Shown here: in pieces, positions 22,884 to 31,434 of the stretch
Numbering within the stretch: the first letter of the stretch is position 1
Layout of the letters: each line of letters begins with the position of its first letter
Made by a program: the position numbers and the translations under genes
DNA from: Pseudoalteromonas citrea
GTDB lineage: Bacteria > Pseudomonadota > Gammaproteobacteria > Enterobacterales > Alteromonadaceae
DNA: 64,000 nucleotides
Direction of reading: 5' to 3'
NCBI RefSeq assembly: GCF_000238375.3
Contig: NZ_AHBZ03000021.1
Coordinates: forward strand, 496,001-560,000
The notes under the pieces: generated by a model
Told to the model about the DNA's origin: nothing
The model's database searches: none
Seen by the model: only the letters and a program-made list of their open reading frames with translations

Positions 22884-24146
22884 TTACGACATATTTGCAA
22901 TCCTGTTCCCCCACTTTTCCAAAGCTTTTCGACGTTTTCCCATATATTCCTGCATATTATAAACTCCCTGCACCCCTTGTAATTGATGATTAAGTATTTT
23001 TTCAATTACTATAGGGTCTGTCCCGATATCATCACCACCCAATCTTGTCGATACAGTTCTCCGTAAATCATGAGGCACAAACTTTGGTACTCCAAGTTGC
23101 TCTAACTTCCGACTTATAGATCGTGACAGTGAGTGCCTGTCAATCGGTTGTTCACCTGGGCCTGATTTATTGGTTGTTGTACTCGGGAATACATATTTAG
23201 AATTGAGGTAACCAAATGCTGCACGTAGCTCATCAAGCAAAATAACCATGTTTTGAGTAATCGGTACTTTGTGGATTCTTTCGCCATTTTTATTTTGCTT
23301 GACGCGCTCAGCGGGGATTGTCCATATCATTTTTTCAAAATCAAACTCTTGCCACTGAGCACCTGTGACCTCAATAGGTCTACAACCGGTTAATGTTATG
23401 CATTTCAATGCATAAATAATTTGCTGGCTTATACCTAGCTTTGGTAAGCGCTCAAATACTTGCACCACCTCTTCAAACTCAAGCGCTCTGGTTCGAGATT
23501 TTTCGAGGCCCCCCACGCTTTTCTTTTTAACTGTGCTTATGGGGTTACCTTGTATTAAATCTCGCTCAACACCAAAATTAAACATTTGCTTAAGGATAGA
23601 TAGCGTTTTATTCGCCTGCGTTTTAGCACCTCTATCAGTTATTGGATCAAGTACTTTTTCGAAAATTTCACGGCGAGTTATTTCTTTAAGTTTATAATTA
23701 CCAATAAAGGGCAAAATGTCTTTTTCAAACATTCTAATTACTGGATCTATACCTTTTCGATTAACTTTTATGTCTCTTTCAATAAACTCATTTGTAAGCA
23801 CAGCTATAGTGGGTGAGTTATCATCAATGAACTGTTGTTTTAATGCATGTTGTTTTGTTGCGTATACGTCTTCACCTGATGCAATCCTACCTTTAAGACT
23901 TTCAACTGCTTTTCTAACATCTTTTAAATCGCACTCTCCATAGTACCCGAGGAGGTAATTTCGTTGCTTGCCTTTAACTCCACCAAAACGATAATTTAGA
24001 TAAAGTGCAATTTTACGTCTTTTATCACTTTGCATTTTACCTACACGGGCATGAAAACCACTTAACTTTGTGTCATTTATTCGTTTAATAGGTTCAGGGA
24101 CTGAGCTTAGTAAAGAATCGGTTAATAACATTTTCACGATCGACAT
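22884..24146 (-). CDS. P4-type integrase of element 2
   Basis: The product of about 420 residues has an N-terminal DUF4102-like arm domain (FHARVGKMQSDKRRKIALYL, YYGECDLKDVRKAVESLKGR), a core-binding domain, and a catalytic domain with TGCRPIEVTG, PHDLRRTVSTRL, LNHQLQG and the Tyr in VYNMQEY. The start is uncertain; ATGs at 24,146 and 24,131 are both possible. The gene lies about 190 bp from the right tRNA-Pro fragment, as expected of the integrase that made the 47-bp duplication. Confidence 0.8.
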   Translation of the reverse strand: MSIVKMLLTDSLLSSVPEPIKRINDTKLSGFHARVGKMQSDKRRKIALYLNYRFGGVKGKQRNYLLGYYGECDLKDVRKAVESLKGRIASGEDVYATKQHALKQQFIDDNSPTIAVLTNEFIERDIKVNRKGIDPVIRMFEKDILPFIGNYKLKEITRREIFEKVLDPITDRGAKTQANKTLSILKQMFNFGVERDLIQGNPISTVKKKSVGGLEKSRTRALEFEEVVQVFERLPKLGISQQIIYALKCITLTGCRPIEVTGAQWQEFDFEKMIWTIPAERVKQNKNGERIHKVPITQNMVILLDELRAAFGYLNSKYVFPSTTTNKSGPGEQPIDRHSLSRSISRKLEQLGVPKFVPHDLRRTVSTRLGGDDIGTDPIVIEKILNHQLQGVQGVYNMQEYMGKRRKALEKWGNRIANMS

Positions 24147-24164
24147 ATGTAGCACCAAAAGAAT

Positions 24165-24335
24165 AAAAATAAACTACATGCAGCATATATGTAGCATCAA
24201 CCATATTCAACTACTTAATCCTACTTATAGCTAACCTCAACTAGTTACTTTAATTTATTTATACATAATAACAAGTTAGCAATAAACCCAGTTCTACTTA
24301 CAGCTACTTATTTCTACTTAGACCTAACGTTAATC
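24165..24335. promoter_or_regulatory. Right-end arm-type repeats and int promoter region
   Basis: The region between int and the att core contains AGCATATATGTAGC (24,182-24,195), shared with the left end, and several CTACTTA motifs (for example near 24,211, 24,221, 24,303 and 24,314). These are likely integrase arm sites and may overlap the integrase promoter. Confidence 0.45.
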
Positions 24336-24338
24336 TTT

Positions 24339-24385
24339 ATGGGGTGTCAGGGGTCGCAGGTTCAAATCCTGCCATACCGACCAAT
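24339..24385 (+). repeat. Attachment site: tRNA-Pro(GGG) 3' fragment, right copy
   Basis: Identical to 13,385-13,431. The bases before it (TAATCTTT) do not form the 5' half of a tRNA. It marks the right end of element 2. Confidence 0.85.
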
Positions 24386-24607
24386 TTTTTCTTACCTCAA
24401 TCAATAAGTTACATCATTGTCTCTTCATATTTTTCGCACTAAGCGTCAGTGACATCCAACTCTATATCGCACATTTATCGCACAATATTTATCAAAAATT
24501 ATTTTCTCTTTTTTTGGCTTAGTTCTGGTGTTGTGGGGGGGATATATAGGAAGACAGCTAATGGCACTGTAACTCCACCCAATTTAGTACAGCTCTTTTG
24601 TAGAATT

Positions 24608-25375
24608 TTATGCAGCCTCAAAATAACCAATTGGTGTCATATCACCAAGTGAATCATGAGGTCGTTCATAATTATAAATATCTAACCATTCATCTGTGAT
24701 TTCATGTACTTCTTGTAGTGACTCAAACAAGTATAAATCTAGCGGTAACTTCGGTTAAACTTTTCCACAAAGCCCTTTTGATAAGGGCTACCAGGTTTTA
24801 TAAACTCTAGCTTAATACTGTTTTCCATCGCCCACGTTTCAAGCATAGTGGAAGTAAACTCTGGGCCATTATCTACTCTAATTTGTTTTGGTTTACCGCG
24901 CCAAGCAATGATCTGTTTTAGTGTCCTAATTACCCTCTCAGCCGTTAAACTGGTATCAACTTCAATCGCTAATGCTTGTCGATTGAAGTCATCGAGTACA
25001 TTCAATGTTCTGAACCGATGTCCATAGCTTAATGCATCACTCATAAAGTCCATTGACCTATGTTCTGCTGGGGCACTTAACGGTTCTGGCGTTCTCGTTG
25101 GTACACGGCGTTTTCCTTTGCGTCTTAAGTTGAGTTTAAGCATGTTTTAAACACGTTCAACACGCTTCTTATTCCAAGGTTTACCCTTGTTGCGAAGCCT
25201 TTTAAATAGTTTGGGCAGCCCCCATCTTTGGTGACGTTCGGCCAATGCTAGCAATGCGTCGATAACCTCATCATCTGATTGCCGTTTATGTTTGTAATAA
25301 AAAACTGAGCGGCTTAGTCCAGCCACTTCACAAGCAAATGCGACGCTGACGTTTAATTGAGTTCTCAAATGCTCA
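24608..25375 (-). pseudogene. IS3-family transposase OrfB, broken
   Basis: The reading frame has an in-frame TAA at 25,147-25,149 and a frameshift near 24,739. The pieces together show an HTH_21-like start (ACEVAGLSRSVFYYKHKRQS), the rve/DDE core with STDF-like HRSMDFMSD, VDNGPEF and the Glu in KGFVEKFNR, and the C-terminal [19 protein letters not shown]. The start near 25,375 is approximate because OrfB is normally made by frameshifting from OrfA. The element cannot move by itself. Confidence 0.8.
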
Positions 25376-25403
25376 ACCCAAGCTCTGCGTCTACAACTTG
25401 TCT

Positions 25404-25670
25404 TTACAGCTTTTTTGCAATGATATCCTCAAGCATCGAGTGCTTTAAGCTTAGCGTTGCAAACATATCTTTTAGCTTACGGTTTTCTTCTTCAAGTTCT
25501 TTAAGGCGTTTAACATCATATGCTTCCATACCACCATATTTTGAGCGCCATTTGTAAAATGTGCTTTGGCCGATGCCATGTTTACGGCAAATTTCAGGCA
25601 CTGAAATACCTGATTCAGCTTCTTTGATCATGCTGACAATTTGAGTTTCGGTGAACTTACTTTTTCTCAT
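25404..25670 (-). CDS. IS3-family transposase OrfA
   Basis: The 88-residue product is a typical OrfA: an HTH (FTETQIVSMIKEAESGISVP, then EICRKHGIGQSTFYKWRSKYGG cut here across its turn) followed by a leucine-zipper-like helix. It appears intact, but its partner OrfB is broken. Confidence 0.85.
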   Translation of the reverse strand: MRKSKFTETQIVSMIKEAESGISVPEICRKHGIGQSTFYKWRSKYGGMEAYDVKRLKELEEENRKLKDMFATLSLKHSMLEDIIAKKL

Positions 25671-25703
25671 CGTAAATTTTCCTATTTTAGTTAATGGAAA
25701 ATT

Positions 25704-26093
25704 CTACTTATGAACTGTTTCATTTTTTGGGGGGATTACCACAGTTTTATATTTCTTTGAGATTGAAGCATTGCGCTGCTCTCGCTCGATATACCATGGG
25801 CATACCTCTGCGACATTTACAAGTGCGGTTAATTTTGCGGTTTTGTTTTGGGCTATCGCTAAAAGCAAACCTTCAAGCTGCTTTCTCGCGCCTGCGACCG
25901 AAACTAACGGCCAATCGCCTATTTTTGGTCGGGCTGTTTTTCCGTAACGGTTAAGCTCTAACAGCCAACTACCAGTTCGGTCGGCTTTATAGCGAAGTAA
26001 TAACGGAGTTTTTCGATCCTTTACTTCTGCAATTGTTAAGTTTTTCCCCTGATCATATAGAACACTTTCTGAAAGCAAAGCGGTTATTCGCAT
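25704..26093 (-). pseudogene. Truncated integrase, N-terminal part only
   Basis: The frame keeps an N-terminal arm-binding-like region (TPLLLRYKADRTGSWLLELN, RYGKTARPKIGDWPLVSVAG) of a tyrosine recombinase. It then enters the IS3 end and stops. No catalytic domain is found on the other side of the IS. It marks a third, decayed integrative element. Confidence 0.65.
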
Positions 26094-26201
26094 ATCGTTG
26101 TCAGCCTAAAAAATACTTACCAACACTTTAACGATTAATTACAGTTCATATACGACACATGATGACTACTTTATGTATGAAGCAACAAACAATTAAATAA
26201 A

Positions 26202-27656
26202 TCATAATTGAGTATCAAATAACTTTTTCATTTGTGCCAATAAACGCTCCCTGCTAATTGTCATACCTTCAATAAAATGTTGATGGCTAATTTCTTTAGA
26301 AGAAAATTCCCAAGCTTCATCCGATACTTTCATACCAAATGTACACGGTTTATCGCCAACAAAAGTTACATCATCTAACCTCACCCCTAATTCTTTCGCC
26401 GTGAAGCCGACTTTTTTACAAAGTTCTGAGGTGCCATTCCTTATGACTAACATACCAACAAAAGTATTTTCATTTTCAGTATTTAAATCAATTTTATTTA
26501 TATCGGCTTCTATAATCGCAAAATCCCCACTAAGAGATACTTGCGATGTGCCTTTTATCTCATCGGTCTTCAATTGAGAGTTTTTAATTGATAGAAATGG
26601 AAATGCCTCCGTACTATACTTATCAAACACCTCTCCATTAACAACTATTTGAGAGTTCACTAGCTCAAAATTAACATGGCGGCTTGTATAAACTTTTGAA
26701 TCATCTCCATTTCTAAAATAAACTGTTTTAAAATTATAAGTATCAATTCTACCGCCTTTATCACGCTCAACTTCCCACCCCAGTTCAAAATTGATTCTAA
26801 TATTTTTTGAGTCTAGTATAACCACTCTACTAATATGCGAACCATTAATTGACACCCTAGATGAGTCACTTATATGCATGCTCCCACCACCTACACATTC
26901 ATGATTTGGCTTAGTAAAATTATACATACCTTCACGAAATTCAGACCGTGCCCTAGCGGTCATCATAAAAATAAATCTATATGAATCTTTAATTGTAACT
27001 TTTGAGTTTACCAAGCAACCTATAGAAATATGATTGACAGGATTCTTATTAGCTCCTGAAATAGTAACTTCACTATCCTCTAATAAAGATAATGAAACAC
27101 TAGCTCGTTCAGAAAAAAAATCCACACTACTATCCCTAATCATTAAATCACTAAACTCTGTATTTACGGTGTAAAAACTTAGCGAGCTATCATCTATTAT
27201 AAGATTCCATATTTTATGAATACCTTTCATTTTATTGATGTATAATTTTGAACTTTGCATATTGTGACTTTCAAAGTCATTAAAAACCAAGTTCGATATA
27301 TCCATACCCTCATCCAACATCCATTGGATTGCATCTTTTCGCAGCTGGCCAGGTTTGGTAGTATCGAATGCCAATGAAATACGGCTATTCTCTTCACTCA
27401 TCAAGTTTGCTTTTGATGCTAGATAAACTGAATAAACACTCAGTAAAGTAATAAATAAAACAATACAATGTAAAAAAGAAACAACAAACTTAACGCCACC
27501 ACTTATTGGCTTTTCAATAAACGTCATTGAACAGAAAGTATTTTTGATTAGATCGAAAATATTTGGATCATGGTACCCTTGTGACCTCATAATTTTCTGA
27601 TACACAAACTTTTTCTTTTTTGCCTTAAGATTTTTAACCTTTCGGGTGTATGACAC
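26202..27656 (-). CDS. Membrane-anchored protein with beta-helix-like repeats
   Basis: The 484-residue product has a basic N-terminus, one transmembrane helix (FVVSFLHCIVLFITLLSVYS, about residues 58-80), and a long region of short alternating strands with Ser/Asp turns (for example LIIDDSSLSFYTVN, LMIRDSSVDFF, SLLEDSEVTISG, SMHISDSSRVSING). This looks like a right-handed parallel beta-helix exposed outside the inner membrane. It lies 12 nt after the 93-residue gene. No family is recognised. It may be cargo of the decayed element. Confidence 0.5.
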   Translation of the reverse strand: MSYTRKVKNLKAKKKKFVYQKIMRSQGYHDPNIFDLIKNTFCSMTFIEKPISGGVKFVVSFLHCIVLFITLLSVYSVYLASKANLMSEENSRISLAFDTTKPGQLRKDAIQWMLDEGMDISNLVFNDFESHNMQSSKLYINKMKGIHKIWNLIIDDSSLSFYTVNTEFSDLMIRDSSVDFFSERASVSLSLLEDSEVTISGANKNPVNHISIGCLVNSKVTIKDSYRFIFMMTARARSEFREGMYNFTKPNHECVGGGSMHISDSSRVSINGSHISRVVILDSKNIRINFELGWEVERDKGGRIDTYNFKTVYFRNGDDSKVYTSRHVNFELVNSQIVVNGEVFDKYSTEAFPFLSIKNSQLKTDEIKGTSQVSLSGDFAIIEADINKIDLNTENENTFVGMLVIRNGTSELCKKVGFTAKELGVRLDDVTFVGDKPCTFGMKVSDEAWEFSSKEISHQHFIEGMTISRERLLAQMKKLFDTQL

Positions 27657-27668
27657 CGCATTACTCCC

Positions 27669-27950
27669 TTATTTATTCTTAGCCGCTGCATAGCTATTTG
27701 AGTGAACTGCCTTTTTTTCCTTTACAAATTTACTGCCTTTGAGCTCTCCATATTTAATGTAATCAGGTTCTTCACCGATTGGATATGACTCACACTTTAC
27801 GTTCTTCATTCGCTTGATGCGCTGAGTCACTTGTCTTTCAAATGAGTCAAACCCATCAGAGTGTTCTGAATATGGGTTATCACTATACGTAGGCGACTTT
27901 GGCCGACATTTTTCAATATCCCTGATAATTTTCGACTCTTCCTCTTTCAC
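27669..27950 (-). CDS. Small charged hypothetical protein
   Basis: The 93-residue product is polar, Lys/Glu/Ser-rich and probably disordered. It precedes the membrane-anchored protein gene in an operon. AAGGAGATAAAG lies upstream of the start. Function unknown. Confidence 0.5.
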   Translation of the reverse strand: MKEEESKIIRDIEKCRPKSPTYSDNPYSEHSDGFDSFERQVTQRIKRMKNVKCESYPIGEEPDYIKYGELKGSKFVKEKKAVHSNSYAAAKNK

Positions 27951-28087
27951 TTTATCTCCTTGAATTTATGAGCCATCACATTTGAATTGCCTCATTTAAG
28001 CACACTGCGTAAACAAAAAGAATGCAAAATGTTAATTAAGTAAGCACCATCATCCCAACATTGCACAACCCCAAACTCGCAATAACA

Positions 28088-28103
28088 CTGTGTTTATGCA
28101 CAG
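28088..28103. promoter_or_regulatory. LexA (SOS) box upstream of umuD
   Basis: CTGTGTTTATGCACAG fits the CTGT-N8-ACAG SOS-box pattern and lies 15 bp before the umuD start. LexA would repress the degenerate umuDC operon. Confidence 0.75.
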
Positions 28104-28118
28104 TATGATTTATCATGT

Positions 28119-28532
28119 ATGAAAGTTATTCCTATTAAAGCGCAAGCGGGTATTGTTGGATTCGAGTCCCCAGCATCTGAATACAAAGGGCTTGGTCTGT
28201 CTCTAGAACAGCTCATTATCAACAACCCAAACGCCACATTCATTGGCCTAGCATCGGGTGAGTCAATGCAAGGTGTTGGCATATTCGACGGTGATATTCT
28301 AATTGTTGACCGCTCGGTTGAGCCAAAACAATACGACGTGATTATTGCAAATTATAACAACGAATTTGTATGTGAAATTATAGACATAACAAATAGAAGG
28401 TTATTATCCGCCTCCCATATTTACGCGCCAGTAGCAATATCGGAGGCTGATACTTTTCAACTTGAAGGTGTGGTGATAAGTGCCGTGAGGCTGTTTAAGA
28501 AGAACGTAGAGCTTGCGAAATGTATGCGCTAG
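28119..28532 (+). CDS. umuD: UmuD-like protein lacking the catalytic lysine
   Basis: The 137-residue product aligns along its whole length with UmuD, the subunit that self-cleaves to activate DNA polymerase V. It keeps the AG cleavage site (residues 10-11), the SGESM serine (Ser49) and the DGDILIVDRS strand. The lysine expected 37 residues after the serine (Ser60/Lys97 in E. coli) is replaced by Glu86 in NEFVCEII. Self-cleavage is therefore not expected. The gene has an SOS box and overlaps a broken umuC. Confidence 0.8.
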   Translation: MKVIPIKAQAGIVGFESPASEYKGLGLSLEQLIINNPNATFIGLASGESMQGVGIFDGDILIVDRSVEPKQYDVIIANYNNEFVCEIIDITNRRLLSASHIYAPVAISEADTFQLEGVVISAVRLFKKNVELAKCMR

Positions 28533-29246
28533 TTGATGCCACTGCATTTTATGCCTCGGCTGAAAAGGTATTTGATCCAACAATTCGTAAAAAAACCTGT
28601 CGTCGTGCTTTCAAATAACGATGGTTGCATTGTTGCCGCATCACCAGAAGCGAGAGCCCTAGGCATTCCAAAATTTGAGCCCTACTTCAAATTAAGGCAA
28701 ATACTCGAGCAAAATGATGTGATCATTCGCTCTTCAAATTACGAACTATACGCCGTACTGTTTGGCGCAGCACTAAGTTGCCCGTTGGGGTCGGTTTTGG
28801 CCCTACCCCCACTCTAGCCAAAGCCGCCAACCACGCCGCAAAAAAGTTTACAGCCGACAGGAGTAGCTGCAATTCATGACGAGCAATCCCGCAAAACGAT
28901 ACTCGCACGCATGAGCGTAGGTGACGTATGGGGTGTGGGTAAACGCTTATCTAAAAAGCTCTCAATTATGGGGATTGATACAGCATTAGACTTAGCAAAG
29001 CAAAGCCCAAAACACATGCGCAAACAATTTAGCGTGGTGCTAGAGCGCACAATCGAAGAGCTAAACGGCAACACGTGCCTATCGTGGGATGAAGTAAAAC
29101 AGCGCAAAAAGGAAATTTACAGCACTCGTAGCTTTGGTGAACGCGTTACGACCCCCGCCGCACTAAAAGCTTCATTAATCACGCACTGCTCAATAGTAAC
29201 CAAAAAGCTGCGCCAACAACAATCTGGACTTCCCAGCTTTTACTAG
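28520..29246 (+). pseudogene. umuC: umuC pseudogene with frameshifts and internal deletion
   Basis: The start MYALVDATAFYASAEKVF overlaps umuD as usual. One extra A in the A7 run near 28,591 shifts the frame into VVVLSNNDGCIVAASPEA. After SNYELYA about 75 residues are missing, including the DEAF catalytic part. PVGVGFGPTPTLAKAANHAA follows in another frame. A last fragment has GDVWGVGKRLSKKL and SFGERVT and then ends early. No active polymerase can be made. Confidence 0.85.
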
Positions 29247-29485
29247 ACAGTTTTTAACTCAGAATAGTACGCTTCCTCAAACTTAGCAGGTGAAACAGTT
29301 TAAAAGCTGCTCAATATATTCACCCCATACTTAAGGGAGTACAAACAAGTCACTCTCTCTTAGCAACATTCTTATTTTTAAAAATGTCTTGAATAGTGGG
29401 TTTTAAACTGTTAATAATGGTGCAGCTGTTGAATATTACAGCTATGTGAAATAAAAAATATAAATAAATTTTTCAAGGAAATGAT
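29247..29485. other. Intergenic region upstream of the precursor peptide
   Basis: The region is AT-rich with no gene. It probably holds the peptide promoter (TTGAAT near 29,429 with TAAAAA about 17 bp later), but this is a weak match. Confidence 0.3.
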
Positions 29486-29644
29486 ATGAAACTTAATTTA
29501 AAAAAAGCACCACTAAAGAACTTATCAACACAAAATAGTCTACCAAATGATGCTACACCACAAATTGCTGGTGGCGCCAGCCGTCGTGCATGTAGACCTC
29601 CAGTGTCTCAAACCGGCGGACCATTTTGGGCATGTGAATGTTAA
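29486..29644 (+). CDS. Double-glycine precursor peptide (RiPP/bacteriocin-like)
   Basis: A 52-codon frame starts at ATG 29,486 behind AAGGA and ends TAA at 29,644. The product begins MKLNLKKAPLKNLS and reaches PNDATPQIAGG at residues 20-30, so it has a leader with a double-glycine site. The predicted 22-residue core has three Cys, a PP and a GG, and ends FWACEC. Leaders of the form MKLxLxKKxxKNLS...TPQxAGG are, from memory, common in orphan RiPP-like precursors of Pseudoalteromonas and relatives. No modifying enzyme or exporter lies nearby. Confidence 0.65.
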   Translation: MKLNLKKAPLKNLSTQNSLPNDATPQIAGGASRRACRPPVSQTGGPFWACEC

Positions 29645-29710
29645 TAAACATTAAAGCCCACGTACAGCATATATGATTATGCTGTACTATCTTCATAGCA
29701 TTTATTTATA

Positions 29711-30319
29711 CTAATTTTCAAGGCACGTTTTTTTAGAATCAACCAGTCGACAGTCGTTCATAGGTAAAATCACGTACTCTTCTCCGCCAATAATGAATTG
29801 AATTAATTTACCGTAGTTGGAGCTTGGCTTCGCGACAGAGAATAATACTGAGAATACAAACACCATCAACGCAAACAATGCAGAACCGAGGGCACCTTTT
29901 AAAATTGCACTGCCCCAGCCATCGCTGTTAAGGCCAATTGCGTGTTGAATTGCTTCACTTTCACTTTTAACAGTTTTTGCAACGGCGTCGTCTTTTAACT
30001 CATCATACAAATCATCAATACGCTGTTCTGCATAATGTTCTGCAAATGACAAAAAGGTTGCTTCAGCATCGCTCAGTAGCTTTTTTAATTTTGCATCGTG
30101 ATAATTTAATAAAAAGTTTGCAACGACTTCTGGCGGCACACTGGCGTCACCATGAACTTGCCGATACTGTTCTTTCCATTGATATTTTTCTAATTTGTAA
30201 TCTGCGTAGGCAAGCATACCAATGAGTCTATATTTAGAGTCTTCACTGGAGTCTATAACTAACCTTTCAAAAATTGGATTGTAATGTGGATGGGAGGTGG
30301 TATTAGCCTGCGAGACCAT
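29711..30319 (-). CDS. Hypothetical protein with C-terminal membrane segment
   Basis: The 202-residue product has a helical soluble N-terminal part and a transmembrane helix near residues 143-165 (ALGSALFALMVFVFSVLFSV), then a short tail with two Cys. It overlaps the upstream small gene by 17 nt. The predicted structure is anchored with a large cytoplasmic part. No family recognised. Confidence 0.55.
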   Translation of the reverse strand: MVSQANTTSHPHYNPIFERLVIDSSEDSKYRLIGMLAYADYKLEKYQWKEQYRQVHGDASVPPEVVANFLLNYHDAKLKKLLSDAEATFLSFAEHYAEQRIDDLYDELKDDAVAKTVKSESEAIQHAIGLNSDGWGSAILKGALGSALFALMVFVFSVLFSVAKPSSNYGKLIQFIIGGEEYVILPMNDCRLVDSKKTCLEN

Positions 30320-30479
30320 GTACTAAAAGCTCCTGCTCTATTTGCTTTTTACGCCCGTTCCTTACTTTTAGCGCAGCTTCAAACGCATGATCAGCACCAT
30401 TTACTTGTACTTTTTTCATAACGCCATTTACCCGTACAAACCGACTCGTAATAACGTTATTTTCATTTACATGATTCAT
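30303..30479 (-). CDS. Small basic hypothetical protein
   Basis: I chose the ATG at 30,479 because GGAGG lies 4 nt upstream; a longer frame starts at 30,533. The 58-residue product begins MNHVNENNVITSRFVRVNGV and ends in a basic helix. It is coupled to the downstream membrane-protein gene. Confidence 0.5.
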   Translation of the reverse strand: MNHVNENNVITSRFVRVNGVMKKVQVNGADHAFEAALKVRNGRKKQIEQELLVHGLAG

Positions 30480-30673
30480 AGTGCCTCCAATTTGTCTGCC
30501 ACCATAGTACCAAACCTCAAGCACCCTGCTCAAGGTAAATTAAGCGACTGTTTAAATTTAGCACATTATTGGTTAAATCAACCGCCCTTCAGACAAATTA
30601 TTCTCCATTATAAGTTGCTCAACATATTGAGTGACTGATACCTTTAACTACTTTAACAAAACGATACTTAACC

Positions 30674-30988
30674 ATGCATAACTTTCTATCTCAACTTCCT
30701 CAAGATACAACGCAAGAGCACTTTGAAGCGATCATTAACACAAAACAAACTCGTATAGAGCGGATCGTTTCATTTGGTCAAACATCTCCTGACGTTGGTT
30801 GGTATGACCAACATGAAAATGAGTGGGTTATGGTACTAGAGGGCTCTGGCACCATTGAGTTTGAAGATGGCACCAGTAAAACCCTTAGTAAAGGTGACTA
30901 TTTAAATATAGCGGCTCACACTAAACATAAAGTAACGCATACGGCAATCAATGAACCAACAGTTTGGCTCGCTATTTTCTATATCTAA
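30674..30988 (+). CDS. Cupin-domain protein
   Basis: The 104-residue product is a single small cupin barrel with the conserved blocks QHENEWVMVLEGSGTIEFED and a second block with HTKHKVTHT. The His/Glu residues could bind a metal. Stand-alone cupins of this size bind or isomerise small molecules, but the substrate is unknown. Confidence 0.7.
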   Translation: MHNFLSQLPQDTTQEHFEAIINTKQTRIERIVSFGQTSPDVGWYDQHENEWVMVLEGSGTIEFEDGTSKTLSKGDYLNIAAHTKHKVTHTAINEPTVWLAIFYI

Positions 30989-31041
30989 TGCGACCACCTT
31001 AAGCGTCGGCCTTACTTTTATTTTAAGCCAATCAAGATCAG

Positions 31042-31434
31042 CTATACCTGATCTTCAAGCACCGACATAGCAGCTAATTCATTGCTGTCAATCTTCCCAT
31101 CCGCGCTGATAACTCTGTGCGCCAGTTTTACAGCAAATTCACGCATGGGCTTATCAACAATATGTTTCATCCTATGCTGAATAAATGCTTCAATATCGTC
31201 GCTTTTTACCGCCAACACACATTTCCCAGTCATATCGCAGATATAATCATCAAGCTTAACCGCAGAATTCCAGCTTAACGTGTCAGCCCACTTTTTAACA
31301 ACCGCCAATTCAGACTCAGAAATAACGCCATCCACACCCACAAAAAGTAAGGCTAAATCTAAAAGTGATTCTTTTTGTAATTGCTCTACACAAATACCAC
31401 TATCAAAGTGATTTAATAATTGTTCAAATTTCAT
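31042..31434 (-). CDS. TerB-like protein
   Basis: The 130-residue helical product has two acidic repeats typical of TerB-like proteins: LALLFVGVDGVISESELAVV and LAHRVISADGKIDSNELAAM. Family members are linked to tellurite resistance and membrane stress and may bind metal. No other ter genes are nearby, so the role is unclear. Confidence 0.65.
   Translation of the reverse strand: MKFEQLLNHFDSGICVEQLQKESLLDLALLFVGVDGVISESELAVVKKWADTLSWNSAVKLDDYICDMTGKCVLAVKSDDIEAFIQHRMKHIVDKPMREFAVKLAHRVISADGKIDSNELAAMSVLEDQV

Larger units (their letters stand above)
13385..24385. mobile_element. Integrative element in tRNA-Pro carrying a retron-like locus
   Basis: The 11-kb element is bounded by 47-bp direct repeats of the tRNA-Pro 3' half. 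It holds a replicase (13,592), an AlpA-like regulator, an integrase next to the right repeat and cargo between. No structural or conjugation genes are seen, so it resembles a phage satellite or an integrated small plasmid. Matching arm-like motifs lie just inside both ends. Confidence 0.75.
24589..25718 (-). mobile_element. IS3-family insertion sequence, inactivated
   Basis: An intact orfA and a broken orfB are enclosed by short inverted ends. On the left is ACAGCTCTTTTGTAGAATTTT. The right end read in reverse is ACAGTTCATAAGTAGAATTTT. The outer limits are approximate and no target duplication was assigned. It interrupts an integrase-like gene whose N-terminal part remains to the right. About 200 bp between 24,386 and 24,588 hold nothing I recognise. 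Confidence 0.75.

Noticed and set aside
24449-24652. 67-codon frame left of the IS3
   Set aside because: It runs across the IS end, has no ribosome-binding site and no protein-like features.
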